From positions 1 to 64,000 of the forward strand of contig NZ_AP022672.1 of NCBI RefSeq assembly GCF_013374095.1: 64,000 bases of DNA, written 5' to 3'. Shown here in pieces: positions 18,652-27,690 of this stretch. Both the position numbers and the translations under genes were made by a program. The notes below the pieces were generated by a model. It ran no database searches. It saw only the letters and a list, made by a program, of their open reading frames with translations, and was not told the origin of the DNA. Within the stretch, counting starts at the first letter, position 1; every line of letters starts with the position of its first letter. This stretch comes from Sphingomonas sp. HMP6 (GTDB lineage: Bacteria > Pseudomonadota > Alphaproteobacteria > Sphingomonadales > Sphingomonadaceae).

Positions 18652-21600
18652 TCAGAACCCGATCTTGATCGACGCGCGATAGCTTTGGTTCGACACGTCG
18701 CCGCGGCCAATCGTGGTGTCGGCCCCGACCGAAACGCTGACTTTGCGCGAGCCATAGGAGATGCCACCGGCGACTTCGGCCCAGTTGAGGTCCTGGTTCG
18801 TCAGCGCGAAGATTGCATTTGGGCCGTTGCCCCCTGCGAAGTTTGCCCCGAACACGCCTGCGCGATCGTTGAATTCGTGAACATAGTAAGCCGAGAGATA
18901 GGGCTTGATCGCCTTCCCGCCGCTGACGACGACACCGGCGAGCCCCTGAATGCTGTCAAAATTGCGACGCTCGTAACGCAGCGCCGGGCCTCCCCCGTTT
19001 TCGCTATAGCCACCGAACGCCAGGCGGCTGGCGCGCAGCGCAAAGCGCGGAGCCAGCGACAGGCTGTCGAGTGCTACCGGTGTGCTGACCCCGAATTCGC
19101 CGGCGAGCGCCTGCGATTCGTTTTGCCCAGTCAGCGTGAAGGTCGACCCTACAATGCTGACATCGCGACGTGTGTTGGTATAGAAAATGCCGATGCTGGC
19201 TTGCCCGTCCAGCACGACGCCGCGACTGACCTTCACCTTGCCGTACACAGTGCCCTGGTACAGTTCACCCTTGGCGGTTTGCGCGGCCGTCGTGGTTCCG
19301 TCGACGTTGGTGTAAGACAGTGCAAACCCAAGCGCCGCATTGGTGCCGATCTCGGTCTCGATGCCACCAGCGACATAATAGCCGTTGAACTGATCGCGGC
19401 CGCCAAGCGGGATCGCAGTCGCCATCGGGCGGCTGTCGCCGTCGAGATATCCGGCAGCGATGAAGGCCCCGGTCCCCTCGGGCAGGCGCGCCGTCTGATT
19501 GACTTCGGCGGTCGCAATCCCGTTCGTCCCGCGCGTCACATCGGCTGCCGTTGTTCTTGCGGTTGCGACTTGCAGAGGGTTGCCGATGATCGCCAGCGTC
19601 CCATCGAGCGCGCCGGGCTGCAACGCCGCGAGCCGCTGTTCGGTAAAGCGCTGCGAATTATCCATGACCAGCGTGCCGAGCGAGCGCTGCAGAGTCTGAT
19701 TACGCGGCGCGAGGCTATCGAGCGTCGATTGGATCGTCGTCGCATTCTGCAAATCGAGCGGGCCATAGATGTCGAGATAACCACCGCTTGCGCGGTTCTG
19801 ATCGAGCAGTTGCGCATAGGCACGCTGCACCGGCGAGGTGCCGACGACATTGGCATAGAGCCCGGCGTCGATCGTCGCCGTCACTGCTGTCGCGCTATAG
19901 CTCAGCCGCGGCGTCAGGATCGCGCTGAAAGCGCCTGGGTTGACGAAGGTGCCGGTTACGCCGCCCGCTGCAGTCAGGATCGTGTAGACGTTGCCTGCGC
20001 GGAGCGTGGTGGGCGAGAAGCTGAAGCCGATCACGCCACCGACATTGGCAGCACCCGTGCTGCCGCCGGTTCCGGCAGTCGCAACGATGCGGTCGGACAC
20101 GCCATTCGCGCCGAGATCGACCAGATACCGGTTGCCCGAGGACAGAATCACGTTGCCGTTGAAGGTCAGCGTGCCGATCGACCCGACATTGCCCGTCGCT
20201 CCGGGCGAAATCGTCCCAAGCACGCTCGTGAAGAACGGCGTGCTGATCGTGCCGGTGCCGTTCAGACCGCCAGCCATCAGAAAATAGTCGCCCTGGGTGG
20301 TCAACCGTCCATTGACTTGCATCGTGCCGGTCATCTGCGTCACGTCGATCAGGCTGGTGAGGAACCCGGTCGAATCGATGTTGAGCCGTGCCCCTGCGCC
20401 CGAGAGCGTGAACCGGTCGATCGTGACGGTCGAATTTAGCGTCGTGGTGCCGTTGGCGGACAGCGTCACGTCGAAATAGCGCCCGATCGCGCCGGTCGTG
20501 CGGACCGGATCGATGTTGTTGGGCACGAAATTGGTCGCCCCGGGCAAGCCATTCGCAATCGTGGCAGCGGGAAGTGCCTGCGCGCCTGCCGTGGCCTGAC
20601 TTTGCAGTTCGCCGACCACGTCGCTTTCGGTTCCGAGTGCACCGCCCTCAGGCCGCGTCATTGTCACCGTTGCGGCGTCGTTGCTCAGCCCCGCCGTGCC
20701 GATCGGGTTGGTGTTGAGCGTCTCGACGCCGGTCGCAACATTGAGGCAGTCGCTCAAGGTCGGGTTCTGGAAGCAGATCTGCCCGAACTTTCCGCTCACG
20801 TCGGTGGTGGTGCCCCCGGGGGTTGTGGGGACGCCGTTCACGAGCTGGCCATTCGGCCCAATGATCGTGTAATTTGGGTCGATGTTCGTGACCCAGCGCG
20901 ACGCATCCGACCAATTCCCGTCGCCGGCCAGCGCGCTGACATAACGATACGGATTGTTCGCAGCGATATAATCCCAATAAAGATAGAGCGGTTGATAGAA
21001 GCTGTTCGAGCCATATCCGTTGACGGGCGCCGCATTGTAGAAGCGGCTGAAACCGCCCGACAGCACGCCGAGGATGACCTTCCTGGAGAAGGTTGCGTCC
21101 AGGATCAGCGGACCGCCCGAATCGCCGGGCGCGGTGCCACCTTCATTGGGCAGCGCATTGTCGCGGAAGCTGTTAAAATCATACGGGCTGGCGGCCGCAG
21201 TGCCACGGCGCGGGTCGTCGAAATCGATCCAGTAAAGATTCTGCGGCAAAGAGCCGGGCGCGGTGCCGAATATGAAATTCTGGAAATCATCGAGTGACGT
21301 CAGCCCACCCAGGAAGTTTTCGGCGACGCGACGGCGATAATCGATCCCGCCATTGGCACCCGTTTCGCCGGTGCCGTTGTTGCCATACCCGGTGATCGCG
21401 ACGTGATAGCCTGTGCCGGCTGCCCCGGCCGTGGCAGGTCCCGGAAGCGCGGAGAACAGCAGGGCCCAAGTGGGAATACCACGGGTCGGCGTGTCGAGCG
21501 AGGCAAGCGCGACGTCGCCGTACAGGAAGCCGTTGCCGGGTTGCGTCGACAGAGGATTATAAACGACGCTGTTCACCGTGTAGAAATTCTCGGCGATGCT

Positions 21601-22164
21601 GGTCGTGTTAGCCGCCCGGCCCGTCGCGCCGAACAGCCAGTTACGGAGTGGGCTGGTTCCGGCAGGCGCGCCGGGCAGGGTCGAATTGTTCGACGCGTTA
21701 AAGCCAAAACTGATCGCAACGCCGCCCGAGCCCGACCCATAATCGGTGGCCGGGCGAGAGTTGACGCAATGCGCGGCGAACAGGACGGTGCGCGGGTTAA
21801 TCAACGACCCGGTGCACAGGCCGAGGCTGACACTGCCCGGCGTCGCGCCGGGCGTGCTGACGATCATCTGGCCGACGCCGGTGATATTGACGGGATCGCG
21901 CGCGGTGGTCGGCGTACCGGGATTGGCGATCGCGATATAGGGTTCGGGTGCCACAACCGCGACTTGCGTGCCGCCAGTGGTATGCGCTTCAAGAAGCACG
22001 CCGGAGCCGTCAACTCGAGCGCCGCTGCCCGGCTGTTCGGCGGGGAGGGTTGGGCCGGTCGCGACCTGCGCTTGCGCGACGCCACCGGTAACAAGACCGA
22101 TGCCAGCAACACCTGCGAGCAAGAACGGACGAAGCCGCATCATCGCAGCGCTCGACTTTATCAT
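18652..22164 (-). CDS. Autotransporter with N-terminal trypsin-like serine protease domain
   Basis: A 1170-aa secreted protein. The signal peptide is about residues 1-32 (ends AQAQ). A chymotrypsin-fold protease follows, with His132 (LFAAHC), Asp217 (YGDVALASL) and Ser349 (TAPGDSGGPL) forming a complete triad. The middle (about 520-830) is a repetitive beta-rich passenger with glycine/asparagine/threonine-rich strands. The C terminus (about 900-1170) is an autotransporter beta-barrel ending in YRASIKIGF with terminal Phe. The ATG at 22164 has AGGGG nine bases upstream. Likely surface-exposed or released protease; the substrate is unknown. The 297 bases between it and the tRNA gene hold no other recognisable gene. 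Confidence 0.88.
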   Translation of the reverse strand: MIKSSAAMMRLRPFLLAGVAGIGLVTGGVAQAQVATGPTLPAEQPGSGARVDGSGVLLEAHTTGGTQVAVVAPEPYIAIANPGTPTTARDPVNITGVGQMIVSTPGATPGSVSLGLCTGSLINPRTVLFAAHCVNSRPATDYGSGSGGVAISFGFNASNNSTLPGAPAGTSPLRNWLFGATGRAANTTSIAENFYTVNSVVYNPLSTQPGNGFLYGDVALASLDTPTRGIPTWALLFSALPGPATAGAAGTGYHVAITGYGNNGTGETGANGGIDYRRRVAENFLGGLTSLDDFQNFIFGTAPGSLPQNLYWIDFDDPRRGTAAASPYDFNSFRDNALPNEGGTAPGDSGGPLILDATFSRKVILGVLSGGFSRFYNAAPVNGYGSNSFYQPLYLYWDYIAANNPYRYVSALAGDGNWSDASRWVTNIDPNYTIIGPNGQLVNGVPTTPGGTTTDVSGKFGQICFQNPTLSDCLNVATGVETLNTNPIGTAGLSNDAATVTMTRPEGGALGTESDVVGELQSQATAGAQALPAATIANGLPGATNFVPNNIDPVRTTGAIGRYFDVTLSANGTTTLNSTVTIDRFTLSGAGARLNIDSTGFLTSLIDVTQMTGTMQVNGRLTTQGDYFLMAGGLNGTGTISTPFFTSVLGTISPGATGNVGSIGTLTFNGNVILSSGNRYLVDLGANGVSDRIVATAGTGGSTGAANVGGVIGFSFSPTTLRAGNVYTILTAAGGVTGTFVNPGAFSAILTPRLSYSATAVTATIDAGLYANVVGTSPVQRAYAQLLDQNRASGGYLDIYGPLDLQNATTIQSTLDSLAPRNQTLQRSLGTLVMDNSQRFTEQRLAALQPGALDGTLAIIGNPLQVATARTTAADVTRGTNGIATAEVNQTARLPEGTGAFIAAGYLDGDSRPMATAIPLGGRDQFNGYYVAGGIETEIGTNAALGFALSYTNVDGTTTAAQTAKGELYQGTVYGKVKVSRGVVLDGQASIGIFYTNTRRDVSIVGSTFTLTGQNESQALAGEFGVSTPVALDSLSLAPRFALRASRLAFGGYSENGGGPALRYERRNFDSIQGLAGVVVSGGKAIKPYLSAYYVHEFNDRAGVFGANFAGGNGPNAIFALTNQDLNWAEVAGGISYGSRKVSVSVGADTTIGRGDVSNQSYRASIKIGF

Positions 22165-22461
22165 GAAGTACACCCCTAAGTCGTGGCGCTGCCCCTGCTG
22201 CGCCATCTTTGATCGCGCGAAGTTATAAGTCTGGTTTGATAATCTCAAGCGTGTTTGGGGCTGATTCGATACAATCTCGACGCTGCCTCAATATTCCGTG
22301 CCGTGTTGCATTCGTGCAACGCAACGGGCGAGCAGTTTGCTGGCGATGGATTTCGTCATGGCCGGACACGGGTCGGGCTCGGCGCACCGAAGTTGTGGCC
22401 CGGACATTTTTGACTTGATAGCGCAGGGTGCGCCCGCTACGCGCAGCCCTCTGCAATGTGT

Positions 22462-22538
22462 CGGGGCGTGGCGCAGTCTGGTAGCGCACTGGTCTCGGGG
22501 TCCAGGGGTCGTAGGTTCGAATCCTATCGCCCCGACCA
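22462..22538 (+). tRNA. tRNA-Pro (anticodon CGG)
   Basis: A 77-nt gene including an encoded CCA end. The acceptor stem CGGGGCG pairs with CGCCCCG, the D arm is GCGC/GCGC, the anticodon loop CTCGGGG gives anticodon CGG, and the T arm contains GTTCGAATC. The base pair at the bottom of the anticodon stem is a T-T mismatch. Confidence 0.95.
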
Positions 22539-22677
22539 TTGCATGTTCCCCCGATACACCATCCTATAAAGAGCCGAGATGGCGTTGGTGACGCAATTGT
22601 CATCCGCGCGTCGCCTTCCGGCCATATGAAATGGCCGAAGCGGGCGCACCCTTATTGCGTTCTAGGATGCCGCCTCG

Positions 22678-25600
22678 ATGAGCCCTGCTCCGATCTTCTA
22701 CGATGCTTCGGGTCGGCGGCGGCGGCGCTTCGCGCTCGCGGTGGTGGCGTTCGTCCTGCTGATCGTGGTCGCGGTGACGGCGCTTGGCGTGTCGATCGGC
22801 GCGGTGCCGCGTGCGCCGTTGCTGCCGTTCGAGGCGGAGCACCCCGCGCTGACCAAACTGCCGCCGCCAACCGGGCCGTTGCTCAAGCGGGCGCGGCGTG
22901 GGTTCAATAGCTACGCCCGGCTGCTCGGCGCGCAGCCGCGCGGCGTCGGCGTCGATCAGCCGCTGGCGATCGGCTTTCACGTGCCGTGGGACCAATCGTC
23001 CGCCGCGTCGCTGCGCCGCCATATCGGGGAGCTCGACTGGCTGATTCCCGGCTGGGTGTCGGTGACCGGCGCCAACCATCACATCACGGTGTTCCGCGAT
23101 CCGGCGGGCCGCGCGATCATCAATAGCGCGCCCACGCGGCCGCTGATCCTGCCGATGATCCAGAACGCGATCGGCGGGGAGTGGGACGCCGCGGGCATGG
23201 AGGCGCTGTTGCACGATCCGGCGCAGCGCAAGGCGTTGCTCGACCGGCTTGAGCCGTGGCTCGCGGCGAACGGGGCGGGGGGCGCGTTCTTCGACTTCGA
23301 ATCCCTGTCGCCGCGCGGCCAGGCCGACTACCTGACGTTCCTCGCCGAAGCCAAGACGCGCTTCGCCAAGCACAAATGGGTCATCGGCATCGCCGTCCCC
23401 GTCGGCGCGGTGGACGGCGAAGGCGGGTGGAACATCGCCGCCTTCGCCAAGATCGTCGATCGCGTCTTCCTGATGGCGTATGACGAACATGAAATCAGCG
23501 GGGATGCCGGCCCCATCGCGTCGCAAGCCTGGTTCGAACAATCGGTCGCGCACGCCGCACAGGGCGTTCCCCGCGGAAAGATCGTCGTGGCGATCGGCAG
23601 CTATGCCTATGACTGGCACGATGGCGGCGGGGATCCGCTCGCGATCGACGAAGCGTGGGAGGCCGCACGCGAATCCGACGCCAAGCCGGTCTGGGACAAG
23701 ACCAGCGGCAATAGCAGCTTCGCCTATGAAGAGGGCAAGAGCCGCCATGTCGTGTGGATGCTCGATGCGGCATCCGCCTATAACCAGATGCGCTTCCTGC
23801 AGACTGTCGGGCTGGGCGGTGTCGCGGTGTGGCGCCTGGGGGCGGAGGACCCCGGCCTGTGGTCGATCTTCGGGCGATCGCACCGCACCTTGCCGGGCGC
23901 GTCGGTGATCAACCCGATCCCGGCGGTCACCGATGTCGATATCGAGGGCAATGGCGAGATCCTCAAGATCGGCGGCGTGCCGGTCGAAGGCCTGCGTCAG
24001 GCGCTGACCGACAAGACCGGCGCGATCACCGACGTACGCTTCCCGACGCTGCCCTCGCCCTATATCGTCGAGCGGACCGGCTACAAACCCGGCCTGGTCG
24101 CGCTGACCTTCGACGATGGCCCCGATCCGATTTGGACGCCGCGCATACTCGACATTCTGAAGGCGAAGAAGGTGCCGGGCACCTTCTTCATCGTCGGCGA
24201 AAATGCGCTGACGCAGCGCCCGCTGCTCGAACGTCTGGTCCGCGAAGGGCATGAGGTCGGCAGCCACACCTATACCCATCCCAATCTGGCGGGCGCGTCG
24301 CAGACCGAGACGATGTTCCAGCTCAACACCACACAGCGGCTGTTCCAGGCGTTTACCGGACGATCGCTCCGGCTGTTCCGCGCGCCCTATTTCGGCGATG
24401 CCGAGCCGACCACGGCAGACGAAATCGACCCCGCGCTGCAAGCGCAGGAGCGCGGCTATATCTCGGTCGGGCTGCATGTCGATCCGGGCGATTGGAAGCG
24501 GCCGGGGGTGCAAGCGATCATCGACGCGACGATCGCGCAGGTGACCGATCCGGTCGCGTCGCACTGCACCGCCGCCACGCAGACGCAGTGCAGTCGCAAC
24601 ATCGTGCTGCTCCATGATGCCGGTGGCGACCGGTCGCAGACGGTGGCCGCGCTGCCCATCATTATCGATACGCTGCGTGCCAAGGGCTATACTTTCGTGC
24701 CGGTCTCGACACTTGCCGGCATTCCGCGCGATGTCGCGATGCCGAGGCTCTCGCCAAGCGACCGCGCGGCGGCAGTGACCGATCTCTTCCTGTTCAGCGC
24801 GCTCGGCTTCATCGTCGAGGCGCTCGGGTGGCTCTTCTTCATCGCGATCTCCGTCGGCATCGCCCGCGCCGTGATCCTGTCGGCGCTCGCGCTGATCCAG
24901 GCGCGGCGCGAGGGGCGGGCGATTTTCCCGCCGATCGACGGCGACCGTTTCGTCACGGTGATGATCCCGGCGTTCAACGAAGAGATGGTGATCGAACGCG
25001 CGGTGCGCGGCGTGCTCGCGTCGAACGACGTGCAGATCGAAGTGATCGTGATCGACGACGGATCGTCCGACCGCACCAGCGCGGTGGTGGCCGAAGCCTT
25101 TGCCGATGACCCGCGCGTGCGGCTGCTGACGCTGGAGAATGGCGGCAAGGCGCGCGCGCTCAACCGCGCGCTCGATCTGGCGACGGGCGAGATCGTCATC
25201 GCGCTCGACGCCGATACGCAGTTCGAACCGGCCACGATCGCGCGGTTGTCGCGCTGGTTCTCCGATCCGGCGATCGGCGCGGTCGCGGGCAATGCCAAGG
25301 TCGGCAACCGCGTGAATTTGCTGACCAAGTTCCAGGCGGTCGAATATATCACCGCGCAGAATCTCGAACGGCGCGCGCTTGCGCGGTTCGACGCGATGAC
25401 GGTGGTGCCGGGTGCGGTAGGCGCGTGGCGCTTGTCGGCGATCCGTGAGGTCGGCGGCTATCCCGACGATACGCTGGCCGAGGATCAGGATCTGACGATC
25501 GCGATCCAGCGTGCCGGGTGGAAGGTGACGTACGACCAATACGCGATCGCCTGGACCGAATCGCCCGAGACAATAAAGGGCCTCGCCAAGCAACGCTTCC

Positions 25601-26058
25601 GCTGGGCGTTCGGCACGCTGCAATGCCTGTGGAAGCATGGCAGCATCATGGGCACCGGGCGGCCCGCTGGCCTTGCGCGCGTCGGGTTGCCGCAGGCGAT
25701 CCTGTTCCAGATCGTCTTCGCCGCGATCTCGCCGATCATCGATCTCGCGCTGATCGTCAGCTTCGTGACCACCTATCTCGCGGTGCAGGCGCATGGCTGG
25801 GCGCAGACGCAGGGCGATCTGGAGAAGATGCTGCTCTACTGGCTGGTCTTCACCGCGGTCGATCTGCTCGCTGCGACGATTGCGTTTGCACTGGAGCGGC
25901 GCGAGAATTGGCGGCTGCTGTGGCTGCTGATCCCGCAGCGGATTGGCTATCGCCAGATCATGTATTATGTCGTGCTGAAGGCTATTGCACAGGCGCTGCG
26001 GGGGCCGCGTGTGGGGTGGGGGAAATTGGTGCGGACCGGGCGGGTGCAGGCGGGGTAG
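22678..26058 (+). CDS. Fusion of GH18-like, polysaccharide deacetylase (NodB) and glycosyltransferase family 2 domains
   Basis: A 1126-aa membrane protein with three enzyme modules. After an N-terminal membrane segment (about 20-45), residues about 90-410 resemble glycoside hydrolase family 18, with AFFDFES (203-209; Glu208 at the catalytic position) and VFLMAYDEHE. Residues about 470-680 are a NodB deacetylase with LTFDDGPDP (Asp479, Asp480) and the metal-binding SHTYTH (His530, His534). A membrane segment (about 705-735) leads to a processive GT2 domain with VMIPAFNEE (761-769), VIDDGSSD, LDADTQ and QRFRW, and several C-terminal membrane segments. This suggests synthesis, deacetylation and trimming of an N-acetylglucosamine-type exopolysaccharide by one chain; the substrate is inferred from the domains. 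Confidence 0.88.
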   Translation: MSPAPIFYDASGRRRRRFALAVVAFVLLIVVAVTALGVSIGAVPRAPLLPFEAEHPALTKLPPPTGPLLKRARRGFNSYARLLGAQPRGVGVDQPLAIGFHVPWDQSSAASLRRHIGELDWLIPGWVSVTGANHHITVFRDPAGRAIINSAPTRPLILPMIQNAIGGEWDAAGMEALLHDPAQRKALLDRLEPWLAANGAGGAFFDFESLSPRGQADYLTFLAEAKTRFAKHKWVIGIAVPVGAVDGEGGWNIAAFAKIVDRVFLMAYDEHEISGDAGPIASQAWFEQSVAHAAQGVPRGKIVVAIGSYAYDWHDGGGDPLAIDEAWEAARESDAKPVWDKTSGNSSFAYEEGKSRHVVWMLDAASAYNQMRFLQTVGLGGVAVWRLGAEDPGLWSIFGRSHRTLPGASVINPIPAVTDVDIEGNGEILKIGGVPVEGLRQALTDKTGAITDVRFPTLPSPYIVERTGYKPGLVALTFDDGPDPIWTPRILDILKAKKVPGTFFIVGENALTQRPLLERLVREGHEVGSHTYTHPNLAGASQTETMFQLNTTQRLFQAFTGRSLRLFRAPYFGDAEPTTADEIDPALQAQERGYISVGLHVDPGDWKRPGVQAIIDATIAQVTDPVASHCTAATQTQCSRNIVLLHDAGGDRSQTVAALPIIIDTLRAKGYTFVPVSTLAGIPRDVAMPRLSPSDRAAAVTDLFLFSALGFIVEALGWLFFIAISVGIARAVILSALALIQARREGRAIFPPIDGDRFVTVMIPAFNEEMVIERAVRGVLASNDVQIEVIVIDDGSSDRTSAVVAEAFADDPRVRLLTLENGGKARALNRALDLATGEIVIALDADTQFEPATIARLSRWFSDPAIGAVAGNAKVGNRVNLLTKFQAVEYITAQNLERRALARFDAMTVVPGAVGAWRLSAIREVGGYPDDTLAEDQDLTIAIQRAGWKVTYDQYAIAWTESPETIKGLAKQRFRWAFGTLQCLWKHGSIMGTGRPAGLARVGLPQAILFQIVFAAISPIIDLALIVSFVTTYLAVQAHGWAQTQGDLEKMLLYWLVFTAVDLLAATIAFALERRENWRLLWLLIPQRIGYRQIMYYVVLKAIAQALRGPRVGWGKLVRTGRVQAG

Positions 26059-26144
26059 GGGGCCGGAGTGGGGCTGCGCGTGGCGGAAGGTTAGGGGAAA
26101 GTTAGGCAGGAGCGCATGTTTTCGCGCGGATGTCTTACCCACTT

Positions 26145-26235
26145 CCGTTCGCCCTGAGCTTGTCGAAGGGCTGTCCTCCTCAAACCCGGACCGCGCAACA
26201 GGAGGGCAGGGCTTCGACAGGCTCAGCCCGAACGG
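26145..26235. repeat. REP-like inverted repeat (GAGCTTGTCGAAGG type)
   Basis: Arms of 36 nt at 26145-26180 and 26200-26235 are inverted copies with most positions matching; the core reads CTGAGCTTGTCGAAG. It is the first of two repeat structures in the 404-bp gap between the fusion gene and the DUF559 gene. No gene is seen in that gap. Confidence 0.8.
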
Positions 26236-26408
26236 TGTGTGGTGGACACTCCGCTAAAGTCACACGAGTCGCACCATCGGCGTTGTTTTCGAGCGCGCGG
26301 TCGGCGGAGGATCGATGGTTTGAAAGAGTGGGCTGGTCGAAGCTGACAGATTGGGGGTGTGTAGGACAGGGGGTGTGGGGGTGGTGCAAAGCAGATATTG
26401 CTGCATGA

Positions 26409-26453
26409 TCCTCCCCCGCCAGGGGGAGGTGGCGCCAAAGGCGACGGAGGGGG
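26409..26453. repeat. Left arm of a perfect 45-nt inverted repeat flanking the DUF559 gene
   Basis: This 45-nt block is the exact reverse complement of 26848-26892. Within it CCTCCCCC and GGGGGAGG form a hairpin around GCCA, followed by GGCGCCAAAGGCGACGG. It ends nine bases before the DUF559 ATG, so it overlaps the region where promoter and ribosome binding site would be. Confidence 0.92.
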
Positions 26454-26462
26454 AGGTCGGCG

Positions 26463-26837
26463 ATGCGTCTGGAAGGGTCACCCAGCGGGAAACGCAACGC
26501 GAAGAAGCTCCGGCGTGAGATGACGCCGCCCGAAATCGCACTCTGGCTTGCACTCCGTCACAATGACGCAGGGTTGCGCTTTCGCAAGCAGCATGGAGTC
26601 GGGGATTATGTTCTGGATTTCTATTGCGCGCCTGCCCGCCTTGCGATTGAGGTGGACGGGGAGGTGCATGGTCGAGGTGATCGCCCGGCCCGGGATGCTG
26701 AGCGCGACGCGGCGCTGACTGCACAAGGGCTGTTGGTTGTTCGTTATCCGGCAAGCGACGTGCTGCGCGACTTGGATCATGTTGAGCGTCAGATCATTGC
26801 GGTTGCGGTTGAGCGACGGGACACCTTTCGGGGCTGA
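26463..26837 (+). CDS. DUF559 (Vsr-like, PD-(D/E)XK-type) endonuclease-domain protein
   Basis: A 124-aa protein of the DUF559 family, which has the fold of the very-short-patch-repair (Vsr) endonucleases. Visible elements are RREMTPPEIALWLALR (Glu24), RFRKQHGVGDYVLDFYC (Asp52), IEVDGEVHG (Glu63, Asp65) and a C-terminal VVRYPASDVLRDLDHV, i.e. the expected acidic active-site set. It is bounded on both sides, within 9-10 bases, by perfect 45-nt inverted repeats. No methyltransferase or other partner is adjacent. Biological function of the family is not established; mobility or repeat maintenance is discussed in the findings. Confidence 0.88.
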   Translation: MRLEGSPSGKRNAKKLRREMTPPEIALWLALRHNDAGLRFRKQHGVGDYVLDFYCAPARLAIEVDGEVHGRGDRPARDAERDAALTAQGLLVVRYPASDVLRDLDHVERQIIAVAVERRDTFRG

Positions 26838-26847
26838 TCGCTGACCG

Positions 26848-26892
26848 CCCCCTCCGTCGCCTTTGGCGCCACCTCCCCCTGGCGGGGGAGGA
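26848..26892. repeat. Right arm of the perfect 45-nt inverted repeat flanking the DUF559 gene
   Basis: Exact reverse complement of 26409-26453, beginning 10 bases after the DUF559 stop codon and ending 30 bases before the modC stop. With the left arm and gene it makes a cassette of 484 bp. Confidence 0.92.
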
Positions 26893-26922
26893 TTTTCGCT
26901 CCGGCAATCGACCTCATGCCCC

Positions 26923-27690
26923 TCACTCCACCACCAAATCCACCCGCTCCCCCGCCGCCACATCGCCCGTGACGCGCAGTAAAACCCCCTCCGCATCGCG
27001 CCCCACGATCGTCGCCGTGCGCCGCGCACCCGGCGCAAGCTCCACGCCGCCCGTCGCCACGACGCGGCCCGCCTCCATCAGCACGACGTGGTCAGCAACG
27101 CTGCGCACTTCGTCGGCGTCGTGCGTGACGTAGAGCATCGGCAGCCGGAAATCGGCCTTGAGCCGCTGGATATACGCCAGAATTTCCGCCTTTCGCGCGC
27201 CGTCGAGGGCGGCGAGGGGTTCGTCGAGGAGGAGCAGGTCGGGCTGGCTCAGCAGCGCGCGGCCGAGCGCGACGCGTTGGCGTTCGCCGCCTGACAGATC
27301 CCCCACGCCGCGGGCGAGGAGATGGGCGATGTCGAGCACCGCGACGACATGGTCGAACGCGATGCGGTGGGGCAGGGGGGCGCGCTTGAGGCCGTAGCGG
27401 AGGTTTGCGTCGACCTTCAGGTGCGGGAACAGGCGGGCGTCCTGCACCACCCAGCCGATCCGCCGCGCGGGTGGGCGCACGAACACGCCCGCCGCCGTGT
27501 CGGTCAGCACGCGCGCGCCCAGCACGATCCGGCCACGCGTCACCGCGCCGGTTCCGGCGATGGCGGCGAGCGTCGCGCTCTTGCCCGCGCCCGAGGGGCC
27601 GAACAGCGCGGTCACGCCGTCGGCTGGTCCTTCGAAGGCGACGTCGAGCGTGAAGCTGCCGAGGAGGCGCTCAACCGCGACCGAGATCAT
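26923..27690 (-). CDS. modC: Molybdate ABC transporter ATP-binding protein ModC
   Basis: The 255-aa ATPase energises molybdate import. Walker A is FGPSGAGKSAT near residue 30, the signature is LSGGERQRVALGRAL and Walker B is LLLLDEPLAALD. The C-terminal about 50 residues are a short TOBE-like molybdate-binding segment. The start overlaps the end of modB by four bases (27687-27690), and the stop lies close to the right repeat of the DUF559 cassette. Confidence 0.9.
   Translation of the reverse strand: MISVAVERLLGSFTLDVAFEGPADGVTALFGPSGAGKSATLAAIAGTGAVTRGRIVLGARVLTDTAAGVFVRPPARRIGWVVQDARLFPHLKVDANLRYGLKRAPLPHRIAFDHVVAVLDIAHLLARGVGDLSGGERQRVALGRALLSQPDLLLLDEPLAALDGARKAEILAYIQRLKADFRLPMLYVTHDADEVRSVADHVVLMEAGRVVATGGVELAPGARRTATIVGRDAEGVLLRVTGDVAAGERVDLVVE

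Noticed and set aside
18583..20439. Plus-strand 618-codon frame opposite the autotransporter barrel
   Set aside because: No motifs, and the minus-strand barrel with terminal Phe is convincing.
22600..26142. Minus-strand open frame of about 1180 codons over the GH18/NodB/GT2 gene
   Set aside because: Composition is Arg/Asp/His-rich as in antisense translations of GC-rich genes, and the plus-strand frame has clear domains.
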